A stretch of 64,000 nucleotides of DNA from Candidatus Nitrospira neomarina. GTDB lineage: Bacteria; Nitrospirota; Nitrospiria; Nitrospirales; UBA8639. The DNA is taken from positions 1,488,001-1,552,000 of the forward strand of contig NZ_CP116968.1 in the NCBI RefSeq assembly GCF_032051675.1. The letters are read 5' to 3'. The translations under genes were made by a program, and so were the position numbers. Of the stretch, positions 27,157 to 36,172 are shown one piece after another. Numbering within the stretch: position 1 is the first letter of the stretch; each line of letters begins with the position of its first letter. The notes below the pieces were generated by a model. It saw nothing but the letters and a program-made list of their open reading frames with translations, did no database searches and was not told where the DNA came from.

Positions 27157-27507
27157 ATGCCAATCCCCCATCACCTGTTAGGTTTTCTGCTAGGGTTGAT
27201 TGTATTTTTTCAGCCGGGTTCACAGGTGTTTGCGGAAGCTTCCACCTCGCTGCAGAAGTTCAACAGCCCCATTATGAAAATTGAATCTGACAAAGGGGTA
27301 TTTTTAATTACCACCGATTCTGGCATTCAATGGGTTCAAGTTGATGAAGTGGCAAAGATTCAACTGAAGACATTGGATGTAGGAGATATCATCGACGTGA
27401 TCGTCGAAATGCGATCAGATAACACCCCACCATTGGTTAAATCCTGGAAATTAGCCAGAAGTGGTTCCTCCTGTAAAGTGTTCAATGGTAAGACCTGCAG
27501 TCCTTAA
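27157..27507 (+). CDS. Small exported hypothetical protein
   Basis: A 116-residue protein with a signal peptide (HHLLGFLLGLIVFFQPGSQVFAEA). The mature part (PIMKIESDKGVFLITTDSGIQWVQVDEV, then LDVGDIIDVIVEMR) looks like a small beta-barrel domain of the kind found in periplasmic proteins, and ends with a Cys pair (SCKVFNGKTC) that could form a disulfide. GAGGAG precedes the ATG. Not recognised further. Confidence 0.72.
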   Translation: MPIPHHLLGFLLGLIVFFQPGSQVFAEASTSLQKFNSPIMKIESDKGVFLITTDSGIQWVQVDEVAKIQLKTLDVGDIIDVIVEMRSDNTPPLVKSWKLARSGSSCKVFNGKTCSP

Positions 27508-27678
27508 GACTTTCTTAATAGGACAATTCTACCCGCACCTCCAACGACCTCAGCTGATGTCCATTGCCTCAAAGCGGCTTAACGCAGCCGAAACGTTCCT
27601 GGCAGCTTTACGCAAGTAAAACATATGGCCCTGGGCCGTATCTCCGGACATACCAGGGATATCGGGAGAGAGCCAGCT

Positions 27679-28878
27679 TTACCAATGAAGAATTTTTCCG
27701 ATTTCCGTCACCGTATATCCCCCCAGTGATTCGATTTCCCGCCTGAATGGTTGACTGACCATCGCATCAAGAAATTGAGACATGATAGGGTGGGATTTTA
27801 GAAATTCTCTGCGCATAATTAAGTCATACTGTTCTTCGCGAAGCGGAATGAAACCAAGACCATAATGACGAGCTGCGGCTTCCACTCCAATGCCCACGTC
27901 AGCCATGCCATCTCGAATCAGGCGAGCGACTTCGAGATGAGACGGTACTTCGTGCGCATATCCCAGTACCTGGTCTCCAGTGAATCCTGATTTCTGAAGC
28001 AGGGAATCCAAAAGAAATCTCGCTCCGGCTCCCAATTCCCGATTGACGAGACGAAGTCCCGACTGGCCAAAGTCATCCACACCACCGATGTGTTTGGGGT
28101 TTCCCGGGTAAACCAACAGGCCTTGCACCCAAGAAGCAAAGCGCACTCCGACAAAATCATGACCAGGAATATGGCGTTTCAGATACGGAACGTTACTTTG
28201 CCCGGATTTCACATCCACAAGATGCAATCCCGCCATATGCACTTCATCCCGTTGCAGAGCACGGAGTGCATTCGCGCTTCCCATCGTCCAATTCGTAATT
28301 CCCGCCAGGGTATTTATCTTGCGGACATGCTCGCCGGCGAGAAATAACGCCGGGTCACACCCGGCAATAAGAATCCCTTTTTTGATCACGTCCAAAGAAT
28401 TCAGTAATTGAACCTGCACAGAGGGCCTTTTTCCGCTGGAAGATTTCTTCCCCTGTTCCTGAATTATTCCATCAGCCGGCATCACAAAATTCAACACATC
28501 GCCCAGTTCGGCCATCGGTCTGGCCAGTATCCGGGATCCAACGAATGACAGCTTCACCCTTGTTGGCTGACCCAGTGGCGTTGTCCCACCAATGAACTCA
28601 GCTTCAACAGTTTCTTCATGATCGGCAAGGATAAAAAGATCCTCAACTCGGCACTTCAACGCACGAGCGAACCGTAGGGCAATGTGGGTGCTTGGCAAAT
28701 ATTGATTGGCCTCTATGGCGTAGACTGCTTGTCGTGTCAGGCCAACAAGGACTGCTAATTCTGCCTGTGAGATTCCCTGTTTTTTTCTTCTATCCCGTAA
28801 GCGATTACACACGGATTCTTGAGGCGAGACCTTCGCCTGCCGTGAAATTTTGGGACTTTTAGAAACCATGTTTTTCAT
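27679..28878 (-). CDS. XRE-type regulator with PBP-like ligand-binding domain
   Basis: A 399-residue one-component regulator. Residues 25-85 are an XRE helix-turn-helix (ISQAELAVLVGLTRQAVYAIE). Residues 175-380 resemble a periplasmic-binding-protein-like domain of the COG1910 type (IAGCDPALFLAGEHV, then GARFLLDSLLQKSGF and HLEVARLIRDGMADVGIGVEAAA). Such fusions are linked to molybdate or tungstate sensing, which is an inference here. It is transcribed away from the sulfur operon. No transporter gene is adjacent. Confidence 0.82.
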   Translation of the reverse strand: MKNMVSKSPKISRQAKVSPQESVCNRLRDRRKKQGISQAELAVLVGLTRQAVYAIEANQYLPSTHIALRFARALKCRVEDLFILADHEETVEAEFIGGTTPLGQPTRVKLSFVGSRILARPMAELGDVLNFVMPADGIIQEQGKKSSSGKRPSVQVQLLNSLDVIKKGILIAGCDPALFLAGEHVRKINTLAGITNWTMGSANALRALQRDEVHMAGLHLVDVKSGQSNVPYLKRHIPGHDFVGVRFASWVQGLLVYPGNPKHIGGVDDFGQSGLRLVNRELGAGARFLLDSLLQKSGFTGDQVLGYAHEVPSHLEVARLIRDGMADVGIGVEAAARHYGLGFIPLREEQYDLIMRREFLKSHPIMSQFLDAMVSQPFRREIESLGGYTVTEIGKILHW

Positions 28879-29042
28879 GATCGTACGGCTCTATCAAGGA
28901 GAATGCCTGCTGTCTTTATGACCTGCTCAAAATCCCTTAAGCATCCTTGCGCCTCTCTCAACCCAACACCATTGCTATAGGACCCGTAGATGGCAGTCCC
29001 GCCCCCTATCACATCCCCTACCGGTCACCTTAGGACCCATCC

Positions 29043-29723
29043 TTACATTTTCATCATCGACAATCGGGAAAGATCGAGAACTATTTCGCCGCTATGTTCG
29101 TCTCCAAAAATAGCGTCCCATAAACTTTTCTTTTTCGGCAGTACCGTCTCTTCTGTCTCATAGAGTAAATCCACGTCAAGTGGAGCAAGAGAAAACAGTG
29201 GATACCGCCGATCATAGATCAGTCCTGCAGGGGGAATCTCATAGTTAGTACGGTGATTACTGATGATGACGTGGAGATGCCCATCTCTGACATACATCCC
29301 TCCGGAAGTCACTTCCCGTTTCGTAGCATTCACCGGGTGACTGATGTAAAACGTGACCAGTTCCTGGGGAACAGCTAATCCTAGTCCCTCCAGCAATCGT
29401 GGCACCAATAATTCAATTTCCTCCTTATTGAAAGCCGGCTCGGGATCCGCGAGGCCACGAATCCAGCGAATGGGGCCGGAACGATACTCACGCACCCGTA
29501 ATCCGCTCAGGGCCTCGATCATTTGGCGGCGAGACAGGGTAGCGGGATGCTCATTCAATGTCTGAGGAATATTAGGATCGACCCATGGGGAGACCTCAAG
29601 GCGAACAAAAGAAGTGGGATTTTCATAGACCAGGTAGGAATAGAATGGAGGGGCAACACATCCCGCGAATAGCCATCCAATAAATAGGCAACACAACCAG
29701 ACGCCGCGCCAAGGCTTAGGCAT
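29043..29723 (-). CDS. Predicted lipoprotein of unknown function
   Basis: About 226 residues. The lipobox LFAGC near residue 18 follows a Trp-rich hydrophobic signal (WRGVWLCCLFIGWLFAGC). The mature part is not recognised; it contains RREVTSGGMYVRDGHLHVIISNHRTNY. The ATG at 29723 starts the signal peptide; a GTG at 29738 is possible. It overlaps the end of the cyclophilin gene by eight bases, suggesting co-transcription. Confidence 0.7.
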   Translation of the reverse strand: MPKPWRGVWLCCLFIGWLFAGCVAPPFYSYLVYENPTSFVRLEVSPWVDPNIPQTLNEHPATLSRRQMIEALSGLRVREYRSGPIRWIRGLADPEPAFNKEEIELLVPRLLEGLGLAVPQELVTFYISHPVNATKREVTSGGMYVRDGHLHVIISNHRTNYEIPPAGLIYDRRYPLFSLAPLDVDLLYETEETVLPKKKSLWDAIFGDEHSGEIVLDLSRLSMMKM

Positions 29724-30240
29724 TCGCTTCAGTGACACTCATCGTCATTTCAATTCGTTCAAAAGGATTATCATTGGCATCCCGCTTGGCACTGACGATT
29801 CGATCCACGGTCTCCATACCACTCACCACCTCACCAAAGACCGTATATTGACCATCTAAAAAACTCGAATCCGCCACACAAATAAAAAACTGGGAGCCCG
29901 CGCTATTGGGATCTTGTGATCTCGCCATCGATAGCGTTCCGCGTTTGTGAGGCTTGGAGCTAAATTCCGCATTGACGCGATGGCCTGGACCACCCATTCC
30001 ATGGCGTGACCGATCGTGATCCTTACTATTGGGATCTCCCCCTTGAATCATAAAGTTGGGAATCACCCGATGAAATGTCGTGCCGTCATAAAACTTCTCC
30101 TTGGCTAATTTCAACATATTCTGGACATGGTTAGGCGCGACATCCGGAAAAAGCTTTAAGTGGATATCCCCCCAGGCCTCGCCGTTCACCTGGATGTGAA
30201 TAGTGATTGCCTGACTTTCAAGTGTTGCGTCGCTCATCAT
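29716..30240 (-). CDS. Peptidyl-prolyl cis-trans isomerase (cyclophilin type)
   Basis: A 174-residue cyclophilin that isomerises proline peptide bonds. Family motifs are FHRVIPNFMIQGGDP, GTLSMARSQDPNSAGSQFFI and LDGQYTVFGEV, including the catalytic Arg of FHR. No signal peptide is seen, so it is cytoplasmic (PpiB type). The start has AAAGGACGGG upstream. It lies 24 bases downstream of the BNR-type gene. Confidence 0.94.
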   Translation of the reverse strand: MMSDATLESQAITIHIQVNGEAWGDIHLKLFPDVAPNHVQNMLKLAKEKFYDGTTFHRVIPNFMIQGGDPNSKDHDRSRHGMGGPGHRVNAEFSSKPHKRGTLSMARSQDPNSAGSQFFICVADSSFLDGQYTVFGEVVSGMETVDRIVSAKRDANDNPFERIEMTMSVTEANA

Positions 30241-30263
30241 CCCGTCCTTTCCGTTCCACCGAT

Positions 30264-31406
30264 TTATTCATAAGGGCCTTTGGGAACCAACTGGATACCC
30301 AACCCCTGGCTAATATTCGTCCAATGCGCACCCCCGTCTTGACTCCGAAATGCTCCGCTACTGGTTCCGGCATATAACTCGCCGGCATTCGATCTCGTGA
30401 GACTTTGAATAGCCAGGTTAGTCAACCCGGTATTCATGTCCATCCATTTTTGCTGATCATTTTTCCAACGAAAAATTCCGTTTCCCGTCGCCACAATGAC
30501 ATCTTTATGATCGGGGACAATGCTTCTGATTGAATCATTGGGAAGATTCCGACTGAGGGAGGACCAGGAATGCCCTCGATCCGTACTCGTGAAAATCCCC
30601 CCATCCTGTGTCCCTAAAAAAATGTGTTGCGCCTCATTGACGGCAATGACCCGAAGATAGCGATGCGGCAACCGCTCCCGTGGATCGACAAATACTGATT
30701 GGGAGTCCACCCATGTAGAAGGAGGAGAGTGTTGTGTCTCCAGATGAAAGAGACCTTTGCCTGAAGTCGCCGCTAACAGCTTGCCATCATCCATAATGGC
30801 AAGGCCCGGAACCAGAATCCGATCCAATCCGGCTCCGACAGTGACCCACTGTTTCTCAGCTTCAACCCACCGATACACCCCGGTTCCTGTTCCCGCATAC
30901 ACGACATCCTGGTGAACCAAAAATGATTTGACTTCCGACTCATGTAATCCGGTTCCAATAGACTCCCACGTCGTCCCCTTGAGTTCAAGCCGATAAATTC
31001 CACCACGCATTGTCCCGGCATAGATATGCTTCCCGGGAATCACGGCCAGACACAGCAAGAAAGGGTCGGTTAAGCCTCGATTCAACGGCTCCCAGGATTT
31101 CCCCTTATCCTGGCTCCGAAAAAGCCCCATTCCAAAGGATCCTGCATAGACAACTCCGTCCGGGGTCACCACGAGGGTTTGAATACTGGGGGAAAATCCT
31201 TTTTGGGAGTTTTGGGAATCATCCGGATGAAGAGACGGAATATTCGAGACGGAAAACCACGGCGGTATTAGAGAATGACTTTCTCCAATTCCGGAAAATC
31301 CCATAAGCCAGAACGAGGCAACTGTGCCCACAAGACAATTCCATAGAGGTCTTGGCATTCGGGTCGATTGGTGAACGGGTCTAATCCATTTAATCTTTTG
31401 CTGCAT
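30264..31406 (-). CDS. Exported BNR/YCF48-like beta-propeller protein
   Basis: About 380 residues with a hydrophobic signal-like segment near residues 28-45 (LWNCLVGTVASFWLMGFSG). The rest consists of repeats of about 40 residues with the pattern VYAGT..GVYR and SxDxGxxW (SQDKGKSW, STDRGHSW, SQDGGAHW), the BNR or Asp-box signature. Such propellers often bind sugars or serve in assembly; the partner is unknown. The ATG at 31406 is preferred because GAGGGAGAGG precedes it, which makes it overlap tatC by 17 bases. Confidence 0.78.
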   Translation of the reverse strand: MQQKIKWIRPVHQSTRMPRPLWNCLVGTVASFWLMGFSGIGESHSLIPPWFSVSNIPSLHPDDSQNSQKGFSPSIQTLVVTPDGVVYAGSFGMGLFRSQDKGKSWEPLNRGLTDPFLLCLAVIPGKHIYAGTMRGGIYRLELKGTTWESIGTGLHESEVKSFLVHQDVVYAGTGTGVYRWVEAEKQWVTVGAGLDRILVPGLAIMDDGKLLAATSGKGLFHLETQHSPPSTWVDSQSVFVDPRERLPHRYLRVIAVNEAQHIFLGTQDGGIFTSTDRGHSWSSLSRNLPNDSIRSIVPDHKDVIVATGNGIFRWKNDQQKWMDMNTGLTNLAIQSLTRSNAGELYAGTSSGAFRSQDGGAHWTNISQGLGIQLVPKGPYE

Positions 31407-32190
31407 GGTCGGGTGCCTCTCCCTCCTCAGTCGCTTCACACTTCTCCCCCGCCGGCAGAGGAGCACGCCCAAAGACCTTTGCCCCCCAAATACCTATTTC
31501 ATATAGAATGATCAACGGGACCGCCATTAATAGCATGGTGAACATTGTCGCGTCCGGGGTGATCACCGCAGAAAGAATCAACGCCACCAGCGCCGCATGC
31601 TTGCGGAACCGAACAAGGACAGATGCTTGAATGACACCCACGCGGGCCAAAAGAGAAAGCACCAGTGGAATTTCAAACGCAAAGCCAAACGCCAGAAGAA
31701 ATTTGACGTTAAAATCGACATAGGTGCCGACAGCTAATTCTGGAGTAATGGCTCGATCCATGCCGAACGTGACAAAAAAGTTGATGACCAACGGCAGGAT
31801 CACCATATTGCAAAAGCCCAACCCTAGAAGGAAAAACCCCAACCCGAGGAAGAAAAGCGGCACGGCCCATCGTTGCTCCTTCTGGAGCAACGCCGGCTCA
31901 ATAAATTTCCAAAATTGGTACAGAATGATAGGGACACTGGCAATCACCGCCGCCATAAAAGAGATTTTTATGGAGGCAAATAATGCCTCTGCCGGAGCGT
32001 AAAAAATCAGATCATCTTCAAATGGCCGTTTGAACCAGTCGATGAGAATGGATGAGTAGGAAAATGCTATAACAAAAAACACCATGATCGTGGCTCCCAC
32101 GATCAGTAACCGGCGTTTAATATCACGAATGTGGCGCTGTAGGGGATGCACCACCGCATTCATGGCCATGGAAGGGGAAAAAGCAGCCAT
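31390..32190 (-). CDS. tatC: Sec-independent protein translocase TatC
   Basis: Multi-spanning receptor of the twin-arginine export system. It has six membrane segments in 266 residues and an acidic N-terminal half (FAYSSILIDW and FYAPAEALFASIKIS). FEIPLVLSLLARVGV near residue 175 is a family signature. It would export folded, cofactor-bearing proteins such as the RR-signal enzyme at 59467-60504. TatA and TatB are not in the window. The C-terminal tail is acidic and charged. Confidence 0.94.
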   Translation of the reverse strand: MAAFSPSMAMNAVVHPLQRHIRDIKRRLLIVGATIMVFFVIAFSYSSILIDWFKRPFEDDLIFYAPAEALFASIKISFMAAVIASVPIILYQFWKFIEPALLQKEQRWAVPLFFLGLGFFLLGLGFCNMVILPLVINFFVTFGMDRAITPELAVGTYVDFNVKFLLAFGFAFEIPLVLSLLARVGVIQASVLVRFRKHAALVALILSAVITPDATMFTMLLMAVPLIILYEIGIWGAKVFGRAPLPAGEKCEATEEGEAPDHAAKD

Positions 32191-32228
32191 TAGAAAGTGG
32201 GACTTAAAGTGCGAAGTAGCCGTTCGGA

Positions 32229-32474
32229 TTAACCAGGTGTTTTGGCATTATCACGTGAGGCACGATGTTCACGAATCAGAGCGGCCATTCGATCTTTCTT
32301 GCCAAGCTTTTCCTTCTGTAAATGTTTTTTAAGAATTTCTTCCTGAGGAGTCAACACATGGTGTTTTAATAACTGCTGAAGCTCCAGATCCAACCGGTGA
32401 TGGGATTCCTCCAACTCCTGATACTCCACATTGGATGCCCGCAAATTTTCGGCGATTTGTTCGTCCGTCACCAT
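32229..32474 (-). CDS. DUF465/YdcH-like small coiled-coil protein
   Basis: An 81-residue, highly charged alpha-helical protein (EYQELEESHHRLDLELQQLL, then TPQEEILKKHLQKEKLGKKDRM) matching the YdcH/DUF465 pattern. Function unknown. AGGAGGG seven bases before the ATG supports the start. It is the likely first gene of a group running through tatC. Confidence 0.82.
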   Translation of the reverse strand: MVTDEQIAENLRASNVEYQELEESHHRLDLELQQLLKHHVLTPQEEILKKHLQKEKLGKKDRMAALIREHRASRDNAKTPG

Positions 32475-32521
32475 CGGTGCCCTCCTGTGTTAGTAGTGAA
32501 TGTTGAACTGGTGACCGTTGC

Positions 32522-33076
32522 TTATTTACATTCGGCCGGGATTCCCAGGAGATCGTTTTTGTCAGATTTAGGCTTGAACAGAGGCTCCAGAATCATAAGG
32601 ATAGCATCCTCATTTGGATTCGTATAGTAGGAACTTCTTCTGCCATATTCCTTAAATTCAAAGCTCTCATAGAGACGTTTCGCCCCCTGATTGGAGTTCC
32701 GAACCTCTAACATTCCCCGACAACATCCCTGAGCACTCCCGATGCATAAAGCTTGTAAAATTAACTGCTTAGCCAATCCCTGCCCACGGAAATGAGGGTG
32801 AACCGCCAGATTTAAAAAGCGGATTTCTTCAAAAATCACCCACACGCAGCAATAGGCCAGCAAGGGAATTTCCTGTTGTTCCTTTGAACCTGGGATGACA
32901 AGAATTCGGCTAAAGGCATTCCCTTGCAATTCGGCTTCAAAACTTTTTTCCGACCAGGGAACAGAAAAGCAGGCCTCTTCCAGACTCACCAATGCGTCCA
33001 AATCAGCCAATGTGGCCAATCGGATACCCTCATTGTGTGAAAGTTCACTCCCCACGACAGGGTCATGTGCGCCCAT
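32522..33076 (-). CDS. rimI: Ribosomal protein S18-alanine N-acetyltransferase
   Basis: GNAT-family acetyltransferase of 184 residues. The acetyl-CoA loop is in HPHFRGQGLAKQLILQAL, preceded by ACFSVPWSEKSFEAE, which is characteristic of RimI. The N-terminus (MGAHDPVVGSELSHNEG) is about 20 residues longer than the core fold. It lies 45 bases downstream of tsaB, its usual genomic neighbour. Confidence 0.9.
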   Translation of the reverse strand: MGAHDPVVGSELSHNEGIRLATLADLDALVSLEEACFSVPWSEKSFEAELQGNAFSRILVIPGSKEQQEIPLLAYCCVWVIFEEIRFLNLAVHPHFRGQGLAKQLILQALCIGSAQGCCRGMLEVRNSNQGAKRLYESFEFKEYGRRSSYYTNPNEDAILMILEPLFKPKSDKNDLLGIPAECK

Positions 33077-33120
33077 GCTTCCACTCCTCTGATGTCACAG
33101 GACCAGGTACCCGAAAAGTC

Positions 33121-33816
33121 TCACCCGATGGGATCCAAGCTTTTCGTTTTCGATATTTCTGCATACGATGGCTGAATATAATGTGGGGTGCAGCCTAACG
33201 GAAGGAGAGCCCGTCGTTCCAGCAGGACCCGTCCTGCCAACCCAATCCCTTTGGCTGATGGCCATTGCTCATCGGGAGGAGCTTCGATAAGAGAGAACCC
33301 TTTTGAAAGGAGAGTCGTCCGATTTTGCATCCACCCATCTCCGAGCACAACGGTCGGCTCGGTCAGACCGCCACAGACCTCCATGATGTCCCCAATGCGT
33401 GACTCTTTCACGCACACCATCCGGTGATTCTCCCAACGAAACAGTGCCCAATACACGATTTCCTGCCGAATACCGATAGTGCTGAGCAGAGGGAGCTCGG
33501 TAACAGGATGATTCCAGGCAAGCCCTTCGAGTGTAGAAACTCCCACCAAAGGAATCTGTAAAGCCAGCCGGAAGGCCGTCATGGTCGCCAAGCCCACCCG
33601 TAATCCGGTGAACGTCCCCGGTCCTATGGACACTACCAAGCCTTCAAGATTTGATAACTGCAAAGAGACCGAGGATAACAGCCGATCTATGGTGGGGATG
33701 AGTTGCGGGGTCAAAGGTTGCCCCGACTCACAGGCCAGACTGGCTAACAGCTGTTGGTCCCGGAACACGGCCACACTCTGATGGGAGGTGGCAGATTCTA
33801 GAGCTAAAAACAACAT
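33121..33816 (-). CDS. tsaB: tRNA threonylcarbamoyladenosine biosynthesis protein TsaB
   Basis: ASKHA-fold protein that partners TsaD in making t6A37 in ANN-decoding tRNAs. The start LFLALESATSHQSVAVF and IGPGTFTGLRVGLATM near residue 68 are diagnostic. The length of 231 residues is normal. tsaD and tsaE are elsewhere. Confidence 0.94.
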   Translation of the reverse strand: MLFLALESATSHQSVAVFRDQQLLASLACESGQPLTPQLIPTIDRLLSSVSLQLSNLEGLVVSIGPGTFTGLRVGLATMTAFRLALQIPLVGVSTLEGLAWNHPVTELPLLSTIGIRQEIVYWALFRWENHRMVCVKESRIGDIMEVCGGLTEPTVVLGDGWMQNRTTLLSKGFSLIEAPPDEQWPSAKGIGLAGRVLLERRALLPLGCTPHYIQPSYAEISKTKSLDPIG

Positions 33817-33867
33817 AGTGATGGATCCTGACTTACCGATTAGTGGTCCCTTGATGCATTAGGGCAA

Positions 33868-34653
33868 CTATGAGGCCGCATTGACGATAAACTCCTTGAA
33901 GTGCAGGGTAATGGATCCTCCGCTGGGCCGATAGTCTGTCGCCCGAACCAGAAACGGCAATCGAACCGGAGCGCTCTCTTCGCCCGTGGCGACTTTCACC
34001 TCTCGATAATCTTCACATTCTACAAACACGACAATGTCATCGAACGAGCGTCGGTATTCAATCGACGTCAGATCCAGGGTCTGGACATCCACCCACGTCC
34101 GTACGGTGAACTCATCCTGAGATGAGATAGATGAGGATGGGTTTGCAGCCAGATCAATGCGATAGTGTTCGTTATTCTTCCACACGCGAGCCTCCTCATC
34201 GCCTACCCCCGAGACTTTACCCAACATGGCATCCAACGCACGAAGGCTCAGCATCACGGTGTGATCCCAGGGTGAACGCTCCTGAGGTTCATCTACTCTT
34301 CCGGTGATCACCTTGTCTTCACCGGATAAATACAATTCATACTCGTTGCCCCTGCGATGAAAAGTCATCACGGGAACACCCATACGGATAAAGGTTTTCA
34401 GATCCAAGATATCGGGATGCACATACGAAACCGTGCCAAGAACATTTTGGGAAAGCGGCACTCCGGAACCAGAGATGGACGCCTGAAATAATCCTCGAAG
34501 GGTGCGAATGGTCGACTCTTTTTGACGTAAGGCTTGGAATACCTTCCGTCGGTCCGGCTCGTCTTCAACCAGTTGTAATGATCCTTGAAAGATTCCGGCG
34601 CATCCGACAAGGAACACCAGCGGCAACAAGAACCAGCGACTGACAGCATTCAT
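33868..34653 (-). CDS. LolA/LolB-like or DUF4292-type lipoprotein
   Basis: About 261 residues. The signal peptide ends with the lipobox LVGC at residue 18. The mature protein has REKxSTIRTLRGLFQASISG and beta-strand-rich middle parts (VSYVHPDILDLKTFIRMGVPVMTFHRRG), resembling outer-membrane lipoprotein carriers. That assignment is tentative. The start at ATG 34653 begins the signal peptide; an ATG at 34680, directly after the radA stop, would add nine residues. Confidence 0.65.
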   Translation of the reverse strand: MNAVSRWFLLPLVFLVGCAGIFQGSLQLVEDEPDRRKVFQALRQKESTIRTLRGLFQASISGSGVPLSQNVLGTVSYVHPDILDLKTFIRMGVPVMTFHRRGNEYELYLSGEDKVITGRVDEPQERSPWDHTVMLSLRALDAMLGKVSGVGDEEARVWKNNEHYRIDLAANPSSSISSQDEFTVRTWVDVQTLDLTSIEYRRSFDDIVVFVECEDYREVKVATGEESAPVRLPFLVRATDYRPSGGSITLHFKEFIVNAAS

Positions 34654-34680
34654 AATAACTAATCCGATTGACCACGCCAT

Positions 34681-36060
34681 TTATGAGGCAGGACTCACAA
34701 CCGTTTCCCAAATATCCCCAATGTCACGAATGCCAACGACTTCCATGCCAGCCACAGGTTTCCATTGGTTACGATTCGGCTCAGGAACCACGCAGCGTTG
34801 AAACCCCAATTTCATCGCCTCGCGAATGCGTAAGTCCGCATGTTGCACCGGCCGGACCTCTCCACCCAACCCGACCTCGCCCATCACGACCAATCTGGGA
34901 TCCAACGCTAACTCCCGAAAGCTGGAAAGCACCGCACAGACGATGCCCACGTCAACGGTCGGCTCATCAATCCGAAGCCCTCCTACCACGTTCACGTACA
35001 CATCGTACCCGCTAAAGTGCAACCCCAATCGTTTTTCAAGAACGGCCAACAGCAAGGACACCCGATTCACTTCCACACCTTTGGCCATACGTTTCGGCAT
35101 GGGGTAGGTGGTCTCCGCGACCAGAGCCTGCAGCTCAACCAATAAGGGCCGAGACCCTTCCACGCTCGACACGACAATAGATCCGGCCCCATGTCCGATG
35201 CGTCCCGTTAAAAACAGTTCGGAGGGATTCCCAACCTCGGTCAACCCCTCATCCTTCATTTCAAAAACCCCGATTTCATTGGTCGGCCCGAAGCGGTTTT
35301 TCACGGCTCGAAGAATTCGGTAGCTCTGGCCTTTGTCTCCTTCAAAATACAACACCGTATCGACAATATGTTCCAGAAGCCTTGGCCCGGCAATCACGCC
35401 TTCCTTCGTCACATGCCCGATAATAAAGATAGGAACATGCGTCCGCTTGGCATACCACATCAGGCGGCAGCCAACCTCCTGAACCTGGCTGACACTCCCT
35501 GGGGCCGATGTGAGTTCCTGCGTAAAAACTGTTTGAATGGAATCCACGACGATAACACCGGGATTCATCTGCTCAGCCACTTTGAAAATTTCTTCCAGGG
35601 AGGTGGCAGCAGCCACATACAGGTTGGGGGATTGAATGCCTATACGATCCGCCCGCATCTTAATTTGCTGAGGTGATTCTTCTCCCGATACATACAACCC
35701 GACCTGTTTGGCCGTTCCCAGGGAGGCAAGGGTTTGGAGCAAAAGCGTCGTTTTACCAATTCCAGGGTCGCCTCCAATCAAGATAACCGATCCTGGAACC
35801 ACTCCCCCACCGAGCACTCGATTCAGTTCTTGGATACCAGCCTGAAGACGAAACTCCTGAGTCTGTTCAATAGAGCTGATTGGAACAGCCTCCGGTGTTC
35901 CTGCGGCGACACTTCGCTCTTGAAGGGTTGAAAGATCTCGATCAACCTCCTCCCGCAAAGAATTCCATTGCGCACATTCCGGACACCGACCGCTCCAGCG
36001 GACGCCTTGATATCCACATTCCTGACACACAAAACGGGTTTTGGGTCGTGCTGCCTTCAC
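34681..36060 (-). CDS. radA: DNA repair protein RadA
   Basis: A 459-residue RecA-like protein that processes recombination intermediates. The N-terminal zinc finger uses C12, C15, C26 and C29. The Walker A motif GDPGIGKT spans residues 97-104, the KNRFG motif is near residue 255, and a Lon-like C-terminal domain ends the protein. The next gene begins directly after its stop. Confidence 0.95.
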   Translation of the reverse strand: MKAARPKTRFVCQECGYQGVRWSGRCPECAQWNSLREEVDRDLSTLQERSVAAGTPEAVPISSIEQTQEFRLQAGIQELNRVLGGGVVPGSVILIGGDPGIGKTTLLLQTLASLGTAKQVGLYVSGEESPQQIKMRADRIGIQSPNLYVAAATSLEEIFKVAEQMNPGVIVVDSIQTVFTQELTSAPGSVSQVQEVGCRLMWYAKRTHVPIFIIGHVTKEGVIAGPRLLEHIVDTVLYFEGDKGQSYRILRAVKNRFGPTNEIGVFEMKDEGLTEVGNPSELFLTGRIGHGAGSIVVSSVEGSRPLLVELQALVAETTYPMPKRMAKGVEVNRVSLLLAVLEKRLGLHFSGYDVYVNVVGGLRIDEPTVDVGIVCAVLSSFRELALDPRLVVMGEVGLGGEVRPVQHADLRIREAMKLGFQRCVVPEPNRNQWKPVAGMEVVGIRDIGDIWETVVSPAS

Positions 36061-36172
36061 GAAGACTTCTTCCCTACAATCGGTTTCATGAATAGAAAAT
36101 TATATAGAATTTATAATATCCACATCCGGTCGTTGGACCGATCGTCGACCGCCTATTTGCTAATTGGCTCCA

